64,000 bases of DNA, taken from the NCBI GenBank assembly GCA_946410455.1, contig CAMKAJ010000004.1, forward strand, positions 34,576 to 98,575, written 5' to 3'. The notes under the pieces are model-generated. The model made no database searches. It worked only from the letters and a program-made list of their open reading frames with translations, and had not been told where the DNA came from. The position numbers and the translations under genes were made by a program. This document shows positions 19,785 through 28,416 of the stretch, piece after piece. This DNA comes from an uncultured Bacteroidales bacterium (GTDB lineage: Bacteria; Bacteroidota; Bacteroidia; Bacteroidales; UBA932). Position 1 is the first letter of the stretch. The number at the start of each line of letters is the position of its first letter.

Positions 19785-19926
19785 ACGGGGAAGTGGTCTG
19801 ATGCGCCATTACAAAAGCGGCGACACGTACATTTCTGCAAAACAAGCAAAAAGAATAGAAGCTGGCCTGCATCGTATAGCAAAAGAGTTGCTATCTGTAA
19901 CCCTATAATTGAGGCTCTGCCTACTA

Positions 19927-20055
19927 TGCCCCAGCAGCAAAGTGGGACGGCTGGAGCGGCAGTGCTGCCGGAGGTACATTCCGATGGACCTCCGGCAGCA
20001 AAAAAGCCCCAAAATGCTGCCGGAGGTACAAGCTAATGTACCTCCGGCCACGCAA
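19927..20055 (+). repeat. Dispersed double-hairpin repeat, copy A
   Basis: This element starts with an AAGTGGGACGGCTGGAGC-like head. It then has a hairpin GCTGCCGGAGGT/ACCTCCGGCAGC, a link GCAAAAAAGCCCCAAAATGC, and a second hairpin CCGGAGGTACA-agctaa-TGTACCTCCGG ending near CCACGC. Copy B (23749-23877) is an almost identical reverse complement, and copy C (40758-40846) shares both hairpins. It fills most of the 357-bp gap between the PUL and the PPC gene. The rest of that gap shows only AT-rich sequence and the PPC promoter. Confidence 0.85.
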
Positions 20056-20091
20056 TAGATAATGGGGATTCACCGGTGATTGGAAAAACAA

Positions 20092-20123
20092 ATTGATACT
20101 TTGCGCCAAAAAGGCTACATTTG
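20092..20123 (+). promoter_or_regulatory. Bacteroidetes promoter for the PPC-domain gene
   Basis: ATTG (20092-20095), a 20-nt spacer and TACATTTG (20116-20123) closely match the Bacteroidetes -33 TTTG and -7 TAnnTTTG elements. The -7 box ends 18 nt before the ATG at 20142. This is the best complete promoter seen in the window. Confidence 0.7.
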
Positions 20124-20141
20124 TGAGAAAAAATCTGAACC

Positions 20142-20570
20142 ATGTACCAATTCAAAGAAGTGAAGCCGGGGACTTTTGTTTTGAGCCTCGATAACCATGT
20201 ACTGATTGCTGATGCGCTGGCAGCATTTTGCTCACAGAATAATATACTGGCCGGTACGGTAAACGGACTTGGGGCAGTTAATGAGGCGACGTTCCGCTTC
20301 TTGAATCCTCAGACCATGAAGTATGTTGATAAGACTTTCTCTGAGCAGATGGAAATCACCAACCTTACCGGAAACATCTCTCAGAAAGACGGAAAGCCTT
20401 ACCTCCACCTGCACATTACAGCAAGCCGCAGCGACTACAGCTGCATAGGAGGCCATTTGCTGAACGCCCGCATTAACGGCGCGTGCGAGCTGGTTGTAGA
20501 GAACTGGCCCGGAGCCACGATAGGCCGCAGGCTGGACGAGCAGACCGGACTTAACCTCTACGAGTTTTAG
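20142..20570 (+). CDS. PPC/DUF296 domain protein
   Basis: A 142-residue single-domain protein of the plant-and-prokaryote-conserved (PPC, DUF296) family. Visible marks are the opening YQFKEVKPGTFVLSLDNH, the segment LAGTVNGLGAVNEATFRF, the HLHITAS strand whose histidines line a metal site in solved family members, and the terminal GATIGRRLDEQTGLNLYEF. The family forms trimers and is linked to DNA binding in plants. The bacterial role is not settled. It is a stand-alone gene with its own promoter. Its TAG stop overlaps the convergent Dcu stop by 3 bases. Confidence 0.88.
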   Translation: MYQFKEVKPGTFVLSLDNHVLIADALAAFCSQNNILAGTVNGLGAVNEATFRFLNPQTMKYVDKTFSEQMEITNLTGNISQKDGKPYLHLHITASRSDYSCIGGHLLNARINGACELVVENWPGATIGRRLDEQTGLNLYEF

Positions 20571-21943
20571 TTCACGAAGCTGGCAAAGTAGCCGGCAAAG
20601 AACACATTGGTGATAAGGTAGCCCACAATGGTAGCTACTATCACGCTTATCAGTCCAGGCATCATAAAGCTGTGATTCAGAAGGTACTTGCCTATCTTGG
20701 TAGTACCTGAACGGTCGAAGTTCACAGTAGCAATGTCGGAAGGATAGTTGGGTATGAAGAAATATCCGTACACGCTGGGCAGCACGCCAAGCAGCACCGG
20801 GCCTGCAATTCCCAGCTCGTATGCCAGCGGCAGCATGGCTACCACTACTGCGCCCTGCGAATTAATCAGCACAGACACCAAGAAGAACACGACGGCAATA
20901 GCCCAGGGGAAGTTAGTCACCAGACCCGTGAGCATGGCCTTCATCTCTTCCATATAATTACCAAAGTAAGTGTCTGCAAGCCAGGCAATTCCGTAGATTG
21001 CCACAACGGCTACCATGCCGGATTGCCACACAGCCCCGGCCACAGCCTTCTTGGGTGACGCCTTACAGAACATGATATTACAGGCGGCGGCCATGAGCAT
21101 GATAATCTGGATGCAGATATTCATCTTAGGCAGATTCACAGCCTTGGCAAGGGTGGTGCCGTCTGCGGTATGAATCATCTGCAAGAATGCAAAGGCAACG
21201 ATAACCAGGAGTGACGCAAGGAAAATGAATACCGACGCTTTTGCCTCCTTGGTAATCACCTTGTCGAGAGTGGTGGCTGAGCTGCCATACATGTATGCAA
21301 ATGCCTCAGGGTCAGCCTTGCGCTTGAGGAATTCGGGATCCTTGTCGAGGTCCTTCCCGCGCTTGTAAGATGCAAGTGCGGCGCACATCAGGCCTAATAC
21401 GCATGCGGGAATTGTTACCATCAGTACCTGAGGAATAGAAACCATGTAGCCGTTGGCGTTGGATATTGTCACGAAGGCCACAACTGCAGCTGCGATGGGC
21501 GAACAAGTGATACCGACCTGTGAGGCTACTGAAGCCACGCCGCAGGGGCGCTCAGGGCGTATTCCCTTTTTGAGCGCGATATCGCAGATGATTGGCATGA
21601 TTGTATAGACCACATGACCGGTGCCGACGAGTACGGTGAGAAAGAAAGTTACAAGCGGCCCCAGGAAGGTGATGTGGTCCGGGTGCTTGCGCAACATCTT
21701 TTCAGCAATCTGGATCATCCAGTCCATACCGCCGGAGGCCTGGAGGGTTCCGGCACATGTTACCGCTGCTATAATGATATAGATAACATCCGTCGGAGGA
21801 GTGCCCGGTTTGAGCCCGAAGCCAAATACCAAAATTGCCAGGCCGATGCCGGAAATAGCGCCGAGCGCCAGGCTGCCGTACCTTGAGCCCACATACAGGG
21901 CCGCCAGCACGATCAGCAGTTCAATGATCATCGTAATCGTCAT
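20567..21943 (-). CDS. dcuB: Anaerobic C4-dicarboxylate transporter (DcuA/DcuB family)
   Basis: A 458-residue membrane protein with about 10-12 hydrophobic segments. It resembles DcuA/DcuB over its length: SRYGSLALGAISGIGLAILVFG near the N-terminus, GTGHVVYTIMPII, and GVASVASQVGITCSPIAAAVVAF, the Dcu family signature. The family exchanges external fumarate, malate or aspartate for succinate. In a fermenting Bacteroidales cell it would export succinate from fumarate respiration (inference). DcuA and DcuB cannot be separated reliably here. It lies 12 bp after the broken transglutaminase gene on the same strand and converges with the PPC gene. Confidence 0.88.
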   Translation of the reverse strand: MTITMIIELLIVLAALYVGSRYGSLALGAISGIGLAILVFGFGLKPGTPPTDVIYIIIAAVTCAGTLQASGGMDWMIQIAEKMLRKHPDHITFLGPLVTFFLTVLVGTGHVVYTIMPIICDIALKKGIRPERPCGVASVASQVGITCSPIAAAVVAFVTISNANGYMVSIPQVLMVTIPACVLGLMCAALASYKRGKDLDKDPEFLKRKADPEAFAYMYGSSATTLDKVITKEAKASVFIFLASLLVIVAFAFLQMIHTADGTTLAKAVNLPKMNICIQIIMLMAAACNIMFCKASPKKAVAGAVWQSGMVAVVAIYGIAWLADTYFGNYMEEMKAMLTGLVTNFPWAIAVVFFLVSVLINSQGAVVVAMLPLAYELGIAGPVLLGVLPSVYGYFFIPNYPSDIATVNFDRSGTTKIGKYLLNHSFMMPGLISVIVATIVGYLITNVFFAGYFASFVN

Positions 21944-21955
21944 ATCATGACTAAG

Positions 21956-23593
21956 TTAAAGCTCTTTAAATATATACTCGCCCTCTACGTTACCATTGCC
22001 GCTACAATACAAAATCCACCAGATAACCTGCAGCATGCTACAGTTATAATTCTCTCCGGCAACGGAAAAGTCTAATGAGAAATCGTTATTCATTACCACG
22101 TAACTCTCATCAGGGAATTTGCCAAAGGAATCAAATCCATCCTGCAACCAGTTTATGTCAAGCGGAATCTACCCGTAACCAGCCAGGTAGAACTCGCCCC
22201 TGGCATGGGTACCTATCTCCTCTCCGTCCTTTGACGGTATGAGCATCAAGATGGGTCTGGCCGGAATACCTTTGCACCGGACCAGGGACATCCAGACAAC
22301 GTGCATATTCCCACAATCGCCCGACATCCTTTGGACGATTTCGTCGATGGAGTTGCCGAAGTCGAAGATTTCATACTTAAAGTTCTGGGCTACAAAATTT
22401 GCACAGGCCCTGGCGTACTCCAGATGATTCCCGTTGGCTTTCTCCCACAGCCGGTCAGACCATTCAACTATCTTGGGGTGGGTTGGGTCCACTATCTTCA
22501 CCCACTTATCATCCACCATGGCCGTACACACAGATGTAAAGCGCTTGTATTCCGACGATTCCGTATCGTACGGAAGATTAGGCTCGGAAACAAGCTTTAC
22601 AGAGGTAGCAAAGGTGTAGAAGTCAACCGTATATCGGTGGTAAATGAATTCGCTTCCTGACGGCGGGAAGCCTGAGGTGCGGTAATCCATGAGGTATTTG
22701 AATCCGGTGTCGCTCGTACACAGCTTTGCCGTGCCGAAATCAGAGTTGGTTATTACCTGATACTGGTTTGTTTCCGGGTATGGCAGAATCATCAGGGTCA
22801 TGTCCAGTTTAACGCTGGAGTCGTAATATAGTTTATGCGCCTGCAAAATATTTGCACGGCGAACAAACTTTTTTGTGAACACATCTGCGTGCTGCTTGAT
22901 AAGTACGCTCTCAGTCTTGCCGGAACTGTAGGTCAGGCGGAGTTCGGCTTCCCGGTCTTTAGTCAGGCTGTTCGGCTCCGAGCTTAAGTCGAGCCGCACT
23001 TTTCCTGGACCGCCCGACTGGGGGCTGACGCTAAGCCAGGGAAGGTTGGTGCTGGCAGTCCAATCTTCTTCAACATCAATTACTACATATCCTGCACCGC
23101 CTTCGGCAAATGCATATCCGGGATCGTTATTGAATACGAATTTCGTCGAAGCCTCAAATACTTGCTGAGTTGCCGTTATGCTGGCGCTACCAGTAGCTGT
23201 GCCGAAGCAAGTAACCGAAATCTCGGTTGAGAGCGGCTCTAATCCGGTGTTGGGAGCGGCCTTAAGGGTTATCGTACTGCTGCCTTCCGAGCCAAAGTTT
23301 GGAGTAGCTACCAGCCAGCTAACGCCTGTAAAGACATTCCAGTCAGCATTACTCTCTATCACCAGCTGTACATTGCCTCCCGCCGGCGGCATTATCAGCT
23401 CTGACAACTGGGTGCCATCAATACTGTAGAAAGAGATAACTGCCTCCGGCTTCTGCGTGGGCTTTCCGGGATCAGTCCCTGGCGTATCTCCTCCAGGCCC
23501 ATTGTCGGGCTCCACAGGATTGCAGCACAGCGCAAAACATGCCAGTGCAAAGCCAGCGGCTAAAACTCGTAATCGTCTGAAGACAGGACCCAT
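21956..23593 (-). pseudogene. BACON-transglutaminase lipoprotein gene interrupted by an in-frame amber codon
   Basis: ATG at 23593 gives a lipoprotein signal (FALACFALCC) and lies 7 nt after a TATATTTG box; the TTG at 23602 falls inside that box and is rejected. Two BACON domains follow, at about 45-130 (ADWNVFTGVSWLVATPNFG) and 140-225 (DWTASTNLPWLSVSPQSGG). A transglutaminase-like domain has its Cys in SGDCGNMH and its His in GTHARGEFYLAGYG. A TAG at 22169-22171 stops it after about 474 residues. Without a frame change, the next codons read IPLDINWLQDG and the frame runs 70 more codons to TAA at 21956. The family expects Trp in GW-IP-D at the TAG, so TGG to TAG is likely. The stop removes the catalytic Asp. 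A nonsense allele, a sequence error or suppression are all possible. Confidence 0.85.
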
Positions 23594-23599
23594 ATTGCG

Positions 23600-23607
23600 C
23601 AAATATA
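23600..23607 (-). promoter_or_regulatory. -7 box TATATTTG for the BACON-transglutaminase gene
   Basis: On the minus strand TATATTTG is a perfect TAnnTTTG. It ends 7 nt before the ATG at 23593, so the mRNA leader would be only about 0-3 nt. No good -33 TTTG is seen at the usual spacing. Confidence 0.55.
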
Positions 23608-23748
23608 CAAAACTTATGCAAATACTCCGTAATTGTTAGCGGGTACTTATGACGTTAATCGTCTTATTATTATAAAAATAAAAATGGTTTTATTCGCAAA
23701 CCGTATCCATATGTGTCTCCACATGCTGAATCTACGATAGTGCGTCCA

Positions 23749-23877
23749 TCGCGTGGCCGGAGGTACATTAGCTTGTACCTCCGGCAGCATTCTGGGGCTT
23801 TTTTGCGGCCGGAGGTCCATCGGAATGTACCTCCGGCGACACTGCTGCTCCAGCCGTCCCACTTCGCTGCGGGGGTA
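23749..23877 (-). repeat. Dispersed double-hairpin repeat, copy B
   Basis: The reverse complement of this segment aligns with copy A (19927-20055) with few mismatches: head with AAGTGGGACGGCTGGAGC, hairpin with CCGGAGGTACATTCCG then GGACCTCCGG, the poly-A/CCCC link, and hairpin CCGGAGGTACA/TGTACCTCCGG, then CCACGCGAT. It lies between the end of gltX and the transglutaminase promoter, in the same orientation relative to transcription as copy A. Confidence 0.85.
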
Positions 23878-23929
23878 AGCGCGAAATCTGGCTTTATTGC
23901 TCCCGCCGTCCCACTTCGCTGCGGGGGTA
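23853..23929. repeat. 25-bp direct repeat, two copies 52 bp apart
   Basis: GCCGTCCCACTTCGCTGCGG followed by GGGTA is present at 23853-23877 and again, identical, at 23905-23929. The first copy is the outer end of repeat copy B. A diverged version (about 3 mismatches) ends copy A. It may be a border or a duplicated flank of the dispersed element. Confidence 0.8.
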
Positions 23930-23963
23930 GGAATGAAATCCCGGCCTATGGGGTAGTCAAAAA

Positions 23964-24044
23964 CAGCCCCGGGACCGGTGTTTGGACCCTTACTGCAAAA
24001 ACCCTAGAAAACGCAGATTCAGATCTTCCACCGGTCCCGGGCTG
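23964..24044 (-). terminator. Long-loop inverted repeat, possible terminator of the division operon
   Basis: Arms CAGCCCCGGGACCGGTG (23964-23980) and CACCGGTCCCGGGCTG (24029-24044) pair almost perfectly around a 48-nt loop. Read on the minus strand, the second arm is followed at once by TTTTTGAC, so it could stop transcription coming from gltX. The loop is unusually long for an intrinsic terminator. The 85 bases between this repeat and the gltX stop (24045-24129) show no recognisable feature. Confidence 0.5.
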
Positions 24045-24129
24045 TCTAGAGCAAGCCACTAACTAACAGTAGCCGGGAGGGTAAGTCGGCAACGGGACCC
24101 GGAGCTTGTCCTAAGCCCGTGCCCCGTCA

Positions 24130-25647
24130 TTATAATAACCGCTCTTCGGCCCTGTGGAAGCGCAAAAGCGCCTCCTCCCGGCCTATGAAACGCATTATAT
24201 CAGCAATACCGAGCCCGCTGCCGGAGCCCGTAAACGCAAGGCGGATGCAATTCATCACCTTGCCCATGGGCCACTCTCTGGCCCGTATATATTCTTCCAT
24301 TTCGAGTGCGGAAGCTGTGGCTTGCAGGGCCTCGCGGGCCATGGCCACGTTCTCCGCCTTCCAGAATTTAGTAACATCCTTCTCTACATACTCCTCGGGG
24401 GCCTGGAACAGATACCAGGCAATGCCCCAGAAGTCGGAGACGAAGGTAGCCCTCTCTTTAATGAGCGCTACAACCTCGCGCACCATATCCTCAGAAGCGG
24501 AAACACCGTGAGAGGCAAGTTCCGGCATCCAAAGGGCGGCCAGCTCGGCGTCGCTGCGCTTACGCAGGTACTCTTTGTTGAACCACTTTGCCTTCTCCGG
24601 GTTGAACTTGGCTCCGGACCTGCCCACCTTCTCAAGAGAGAAAGCCTGCACAAGCTCGTCCATGCTGAAGAGCTCCTGCTCGGTCCCGGGATTCCAACCC
24701 AGCATGGCCAGAAGGTTCACGAAGGCATCGGGGAAGTATCCGTCTTCGCGGTATCCGCGAGACACAGTGCCGTCAGGTGCAGTCCACTTCAAAGGAAATA
24801 CAGGGAAACCCATCTTGTCGCCGTCTCGCTTGCTGAGTTTACCGTTACCTACGGGCTTGAGCAGCAGGGGAAGGTGTGCAAAGTGCGGCCTCTCCCAGCC
24901 GAATGCCTTGTAAAGCAGGTAGTGCAAGGGAAGGGACGGAAGCCATTCTTCGCCACGGATAACGTCACTGATCTCCATCAGATGGTCATCTACGATGTTT
25001 GCAAGGTGATAGGTGGGCAGTTCGTCGGCGCGCTTCCAGAGCACTTTGTCATCCAGCGTGGAGGTGTTAACCTCGATGTGGCCTCGAATCTTGTCGTCCA
25101 TCTCTACCATCTCGTCGGACGGCATGCAGAAGCGTACCGTCCAGTCTGTGCGCTCGGCAAGCAGCTTCTGCACCTCTTCTGCGGGCAGCGTAAGAGAGTT
25201 CTTGAGACCGCCGCGAGTGCTCGCATTGTAGATGAAAGTCTGCCCGGCACTCTCTGCATCGGCGCGCGCTTTTTCAAGCTCTTCTGCGCTGTCGAATGCA
25301 TAATAGGCATTGCCGCTCTCAACCAGCTGCTCGGCGTACTTGCGGTAGATCGCGCGGCGCTGCGACTGGCGGTAGGGCGCGTGCGGATTACGCTCGTCGG
25401 CCACTTCTGCCAGCTTGCCGGAGGCGTCCAGACCCTCGTCGGGGACTATGCCGCACCAGCGCAGCGATTCAATTATATATTCCTCCGTTCCGGGAACGAA
25501 GCGGTGGGAGTCTGTATCTTCTATACGGAGTATGAAGTCGCCTCCGTTCTTCTTGGCTATCAGATAGTTGTACAGGGCCGTGCGGACTCCGCCCATGTGC
25601 AGGGGCCCGGTAGGCGAGGGTGCAAATCTTACTCTTGTCTTTTTCAT
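24130..25647 (-). CDS. gltX: Glutamyl-tRNA synthetase
   Basis: A 505-residue class I aminoacyl-tRNA synthetase that charges tRNA-Glu in the cytoplasm. The N-terminus RVRFAPSPTGPLHMGGVRTA carries the HIGH-equivalent (PLHMGG). IEDTDSHR and FEAP-type fold segments follow, and GKLSKRDGDKMGFPVFP carries the KMSKS-equivalent. The C-terminal half is the anticodon-binding helical cage. Length is normal for the family. The ATG overlaps the ftsZ TGA by 4 bp (ATGA), so it is co-transcribed with the division cluster, and it is the last gene of that run. Whether it is the discriminating or non-discriminating type cannot be seen. Confidence 0.97.
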   Translation of the reverse strand: MKKTRVRFAPSPTGPLHMGGVRTALYNYLIAKKNGGDFILRIEDTDSHRFVPGTEEYIIESLRWCGIVPDEGLDASGKLAEVADERNPHAPYRQSQRRAIYRKYAEQLVESGNAYYAFDSAEELEKARADAESAGQTFIYNASTRGGLKNSLTLPAEEVQKLLAERTDWTVRFCMPSDEMVEMDDKIRGHIEVNTSTLDDKVLWKRADELPTYHLANIVDDHLMEISDVIRGEEWLPSLPLHYLLYKAFGWERPHFAHLPLLLKPVGNGKLSKRDGDKMGFPVFPLKWTAPDGTVSRGYREDGYFPDAFVNLLAMLGWNPGTEQELFSMDELVQAFSLEKVGRSGAKFNPEKAKWFNKEYLRKRSDAELAALWMPELASHGVSASEDMVREVVALIKERATFVSDFWGIAWYLFQAPEEYVEKDVTKFWKAENVAMAREALQATASALEMEEYIRAREWPMGKVMNCIRLAFTGSGSGLGIADIMRFIGREEALLRFHRAEERLL

Positions 25648-26891
25648 GATCGTCTGATTGCGGGTATGTTTTCAAGGTCTGACATAGGGTCGCCGGCATC
25701 TACCAGCAAGACGGGCTTCTTCTCGGGGTCGAAGCGGAAAGCCCTCTGGTTGTCGGTAGAGCTGTAGCCTATGCGCACTACGGGAGAATCCTCAGACAAG
25801 CTGATACCCTTGGTGCTTGCGGCCTCGCTCTTGTCGTACTTGAAGTTGCGGGTAATCATAATGTAGTTGCCCATGTCTCTGCGGGACCCTACGATGTCTA
25901 TGAATTTGAGGCCGGTGACAATGGAGGTAATGTGTATCTGGTCGCCCACCTCGGGGTCTTCGTCCCAGATAAGGCCGCGCTTGAAGTTGTTGGCGCCTCC
26001 GGTGTAGCTGTCGATGCGGCGGTTTATCTCGGACATATCGTCCATGGTCAGGCCCTTCTCGTTCTTGCCTCCGGTGATGTTCACAAGCACGTTCTTGGCT
26101 GTCTTGAGGTCGAAGTCGTTGAGCAGGGGAGATTCGAAGGCCTGGCGCACTGCGTCCTCTACGCGGTTGGGACCGCTTCCCTCGCCGTATCCCATGAGCG
26201 CCATTCCGCTGTCTCTCATCATGGTGCTTACGTCCTCGAAGTCAACATTTATGAATCCGGGCTTCTGGATAATCTCAATGATGCCCTTTACGGCGGTGGT
26301 GAGCACCTCGTCAGCCTTGGGGAAGGCATCGTGGGTGAGGTGGTCGCCAAAGTGGTCGTAGAGCTTCTCGTTGTTGATAATGAGCAGCGAATCCACATTC
26401 TTCTCCAGCTCCTGGATGCCGTCTATGGCGCGGGACATGGCCCTGTCGCCCTCGTTCTTGAAGGGGAGAGTAACCACAGCTACCGTGAGTATGCCTTTCT
26501 CCTTGGCCATCTTGGCAATGATGGGAGTGGCCCCGGTGCCGGTGCCGCCGCCCATACCTGCCGTGATGAACAGCATCTTGGTGTCGCTGTCCAGAATGCA
26601 CTTTTCTATCTCGGCCTGGCTGTCGATGGCGGCGTTACGGCCCTTGATAGGGTTGGTGCCGGCGCCAAGCCCTGCGCCCATCTGAATCTTGGTGGGCACG
26701 GGACTGCACTCCAGTGCCTGCGAGTCTGTGTTGCAGACCACGAAACTGCAACCTTCGATACCGGTGCGGTACATGTAAGACACGGCGTTACAACCGCCTC
26801 CGCCGACTCCTATCACCTTGATGATAGCGTCTGACCTCTGCCAGTCGTTCGGAGTCGTGGTTTCCAGATCTATGTTAAAATCTTCGAACAT
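25644..26891 (-). CDS. ftsZ: Cell division protein FtsZ
   Basis: A 415-residue tubulin-like GTPase that forms the Z-ring at midcell. The GTP-binding parts are clear: VIGVGGGGCNAVSYM near the N-terminus and GMGGGTGTGATPIIAKMAKE, the tubulin signature loop. The core ends at about residue 320 with VTGLKFID. A short linker then leads to the terminal ENIPAIRRS, a form of the conserved C-terminal peptide that docks FtsA. It lies 1 bp after ftsA and overlaps gltX by 4 bp. Confidence 0.98.
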   Translation of the reverse strand: MFEDFNIDLETTTPNDWQRSDAIIKVIGVGGGGCNAVSYMYRTGIEGCSFVVCNTDSQALECSPVPTKIQMGAGLGAGTNPIKGRNAAIDSQAEIEKCILDSDTKMLFITAGMGGGTGTGATPIIAKMAKEKGILTVAVVTLPFKNEGDRAMSRAIDGIQELEKNVDSLLIINNEKLYDHFGDHLTHDAFPKADEVLTTAVKGIIEIIQKPGFINVDFEDVSTMMRDSGMALMGYGEGSGPNRVEDAVRQAFESPLLNDFDLKTAKNVLVNITGGKNEKGLTMDDMSEINRRIDSYTGGANNFKRGLIWDEDPEVGDQIHITSIVTGLKFIDIVGSRRDMGNYIMITRNFKYDKSEAASTKGISLSEDSPVVRIGYSSTDNQRAFRFDPEKKPVLLVDAGDPMSDLENIPAIRRS

Positions 26892-26892
26892 A

Positions 26893-28416
26893 TTATTTTC
26901 CTCCGTTATCTTCTCCCATATCGTCGTACAGGCCTGCGATGGTGTTCTCGAAGCCCTTTTCGAATACCTTCTCTACTTTCTTCCAGAAAACATGTATTCC
27001 GGTATTCTTATCTTTATTCTGGTTGGCCGGCTTGCTGACGCTGCGGCTGCGTCCGCCCTTGGGCTCCTTGACTATCTTTGTCTCTATCTCGTCTTTGTGG
27101 AACAGCAGGCCCTGGCCAGTAGTATCTACCTCAATGGGGCGTTCTTCGGGCTTGACTGCTTCCTTTATTTCTTCTTTAGCCTTAGGTTCTACCTTGACCT
27201 CCTGCCGGCTTTGCAGTGCGAATCCATGCTCGTCGATGCAGTTGAGGTAAGGGTCCATGGCTGCTTCGAGTACCAGGCCTACGGATGTGGCTGCTTCTGC
27301 CTCACCCAGCCCTGGATAACCGTCGGAAGTGAACTTGCGCGCCAGAGGGAAGCCCAGGCGTACGTTGTAGCCGGACATGTCCTTTACCAGGGTTACGAGG
27401 TTTGTGAGGTTGGCGCCACCGCCGGTAAGCACAACGCCGCAGCGCAGCCGGTCTGCATAGCCGCTTTCCTGAATAAGGAACAAAATGGCATTGATGATTT
27501 CCTTGGTGCGGGCAGTGATGATCTCCGACAAGTACTTGACAGGCAGGTTCTCGTAGGTACCGTTCTCCTCATCGTTGATTTGCAGTATCTTATCTCCAAG
27601 CGTCTGGAGTTTCTCGGGCAGGCAGGCGCCGAAGGCCAGCTTGATATTCTCTGCCAGGGCATCGTCGAATGCGCACTCAAGCCGTATATCTTTGGTGATG
27701 CTTTTGCCTCCGAAGGGAATGTAGCCGTAGTAACGCATGATGCCTCCCTGATAGATAGACAGCGAGGTAACGTCTGCGCCAATCTCAACCAGGGCAACGC
27801 CGTTGGATTTCTCGTCGCTCTTGAGCACGGCCTCGGCTACGGCAGTAGGAGTGAAGATGGCCTGGGCAAGGGCCACTCCGGCATCGCCGAGCATGATGTC
27901 GATATTGTTGGCTGCTTTTTTCTTGCCAACGAAAATCTTGAAATTACCGGAAAGCGTGCTGCTGTTGGTGCCTATCACGTCTTCGTCCTTTCCCATAACG
28001 TCGTCGGTAGAGAAAGACTGGGCCACCGCGCCGTAAATGAGCTCGTTGTCACTGTCGGACAGGGGATAGCTGTCCAGCGCGATGCTCCTCAGGGCGCTGA
28101 TTTCTTCTCCTTCGATGAGTGATGAAGGATTGCTGCGGTTGAGCCCGGCAGACGCAGTTTCCTGGTGAACGTTGTAGCGGGGGAGTCCCACTACTACCTG
28201 CATAATCTTAATCTGCAGCTCATCCTCTGCATCGGCAATTGCCTCGCGCAAAGGGCCGGCCGCCCTTCTGGGATTGAATACGCAATTGTAGCGCATTCCG
28301 TCCGAAGGCCTCTCCTTGTAGTAAAGGATCTGGATGTTCTCACCAGTGACTTTGGCGACGCACAGCGCCAGTTTGGAAGTGCCCAGATCCACTGTCGCTA
28401 TATATCTTTCCTGCAT
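26893..28416 (-). CDS. ftsA: Cell division protein FtsA
   Basis: A 507-residue actin-like ATPase that tethers FtsZ filaments to the membrane. It starts YIATVDLGTSKLALCVAKV (phosphate-1 loop), has the SHS2/1C insert typical of FtsA, and carries GVALVEIGADVTSLSIY and CGVVLTGGGANLTNLV as phosphate-2 and adenosine motifs. About 100 extra residues near the C-terminus are Lys/Glu-rich and variable before VFEKGFENTIAGLYDDM, which could be the amphipathic membrane helix. It overlaps ftsQ by 19 bp. Confidence 0.95.
   Translation of the reverse strand: MQERYIATVDLGTSKLALCVAKVTGENIQILYYKERPSDGMRYNCVFNPRRAAGPLREAIADAEDELQIKIMQVVVGLPRYNVHQETASAGLNRSNPSSLIEGEEISALRSIALDSYPLSDSDNELIYGAVAQSFSTDDVMGKDEDVIGTNSSTLSGNFKIFVGKKKAANNIDIMLGDAGVALAQAIFTPTAVAEAVLKSDEKSNGVALVEIGADVTSLSIYQGGIMRYYGYIPFGGKSITKDIRLECAFDDALAENIKLAFGACLPEKLQTLGDKILQINDEENGTYENLPVKYLSEIITARTKEIINAILFLIQESGYADRLRCGVVLTGGGANLTNLVTLVKDMSGYNVRLGFPLARKFTSDGYPGLGEAEAATSVGLVLEAAMDPYLNCIDEHGFALQSRQEVKVEPKAKEEIKEAVKPEERPIEVDTTGQGLLFHKDEIETKIVKEPKGGRSRSVSKPANQNKDKNTGIHVFWKKVEKVFEKGFENTIAGLYDDMGEDNGGK

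Noticed and set aside
22169-22171. Genome-wide reassignment of TAG
   Set aside because: Several intact genes in the window (PPC protein, korA, gdhA, PD40 lipoprotein) end with TAG at family-normal lengths.
23965-24129. Possible tRNA between repeat copy B and gltX
   Set aside because: No acceptor stem, T-loop or anticodon arm pattern could be found; the pairing is explained by the long inverted repeat.
24154-25767. 537-codon ORF on the plus strand over gltX
   Set aside because: It overlaps a confident gltX with HIGH/KMSKS-type motifs and shows no protein family of its own.
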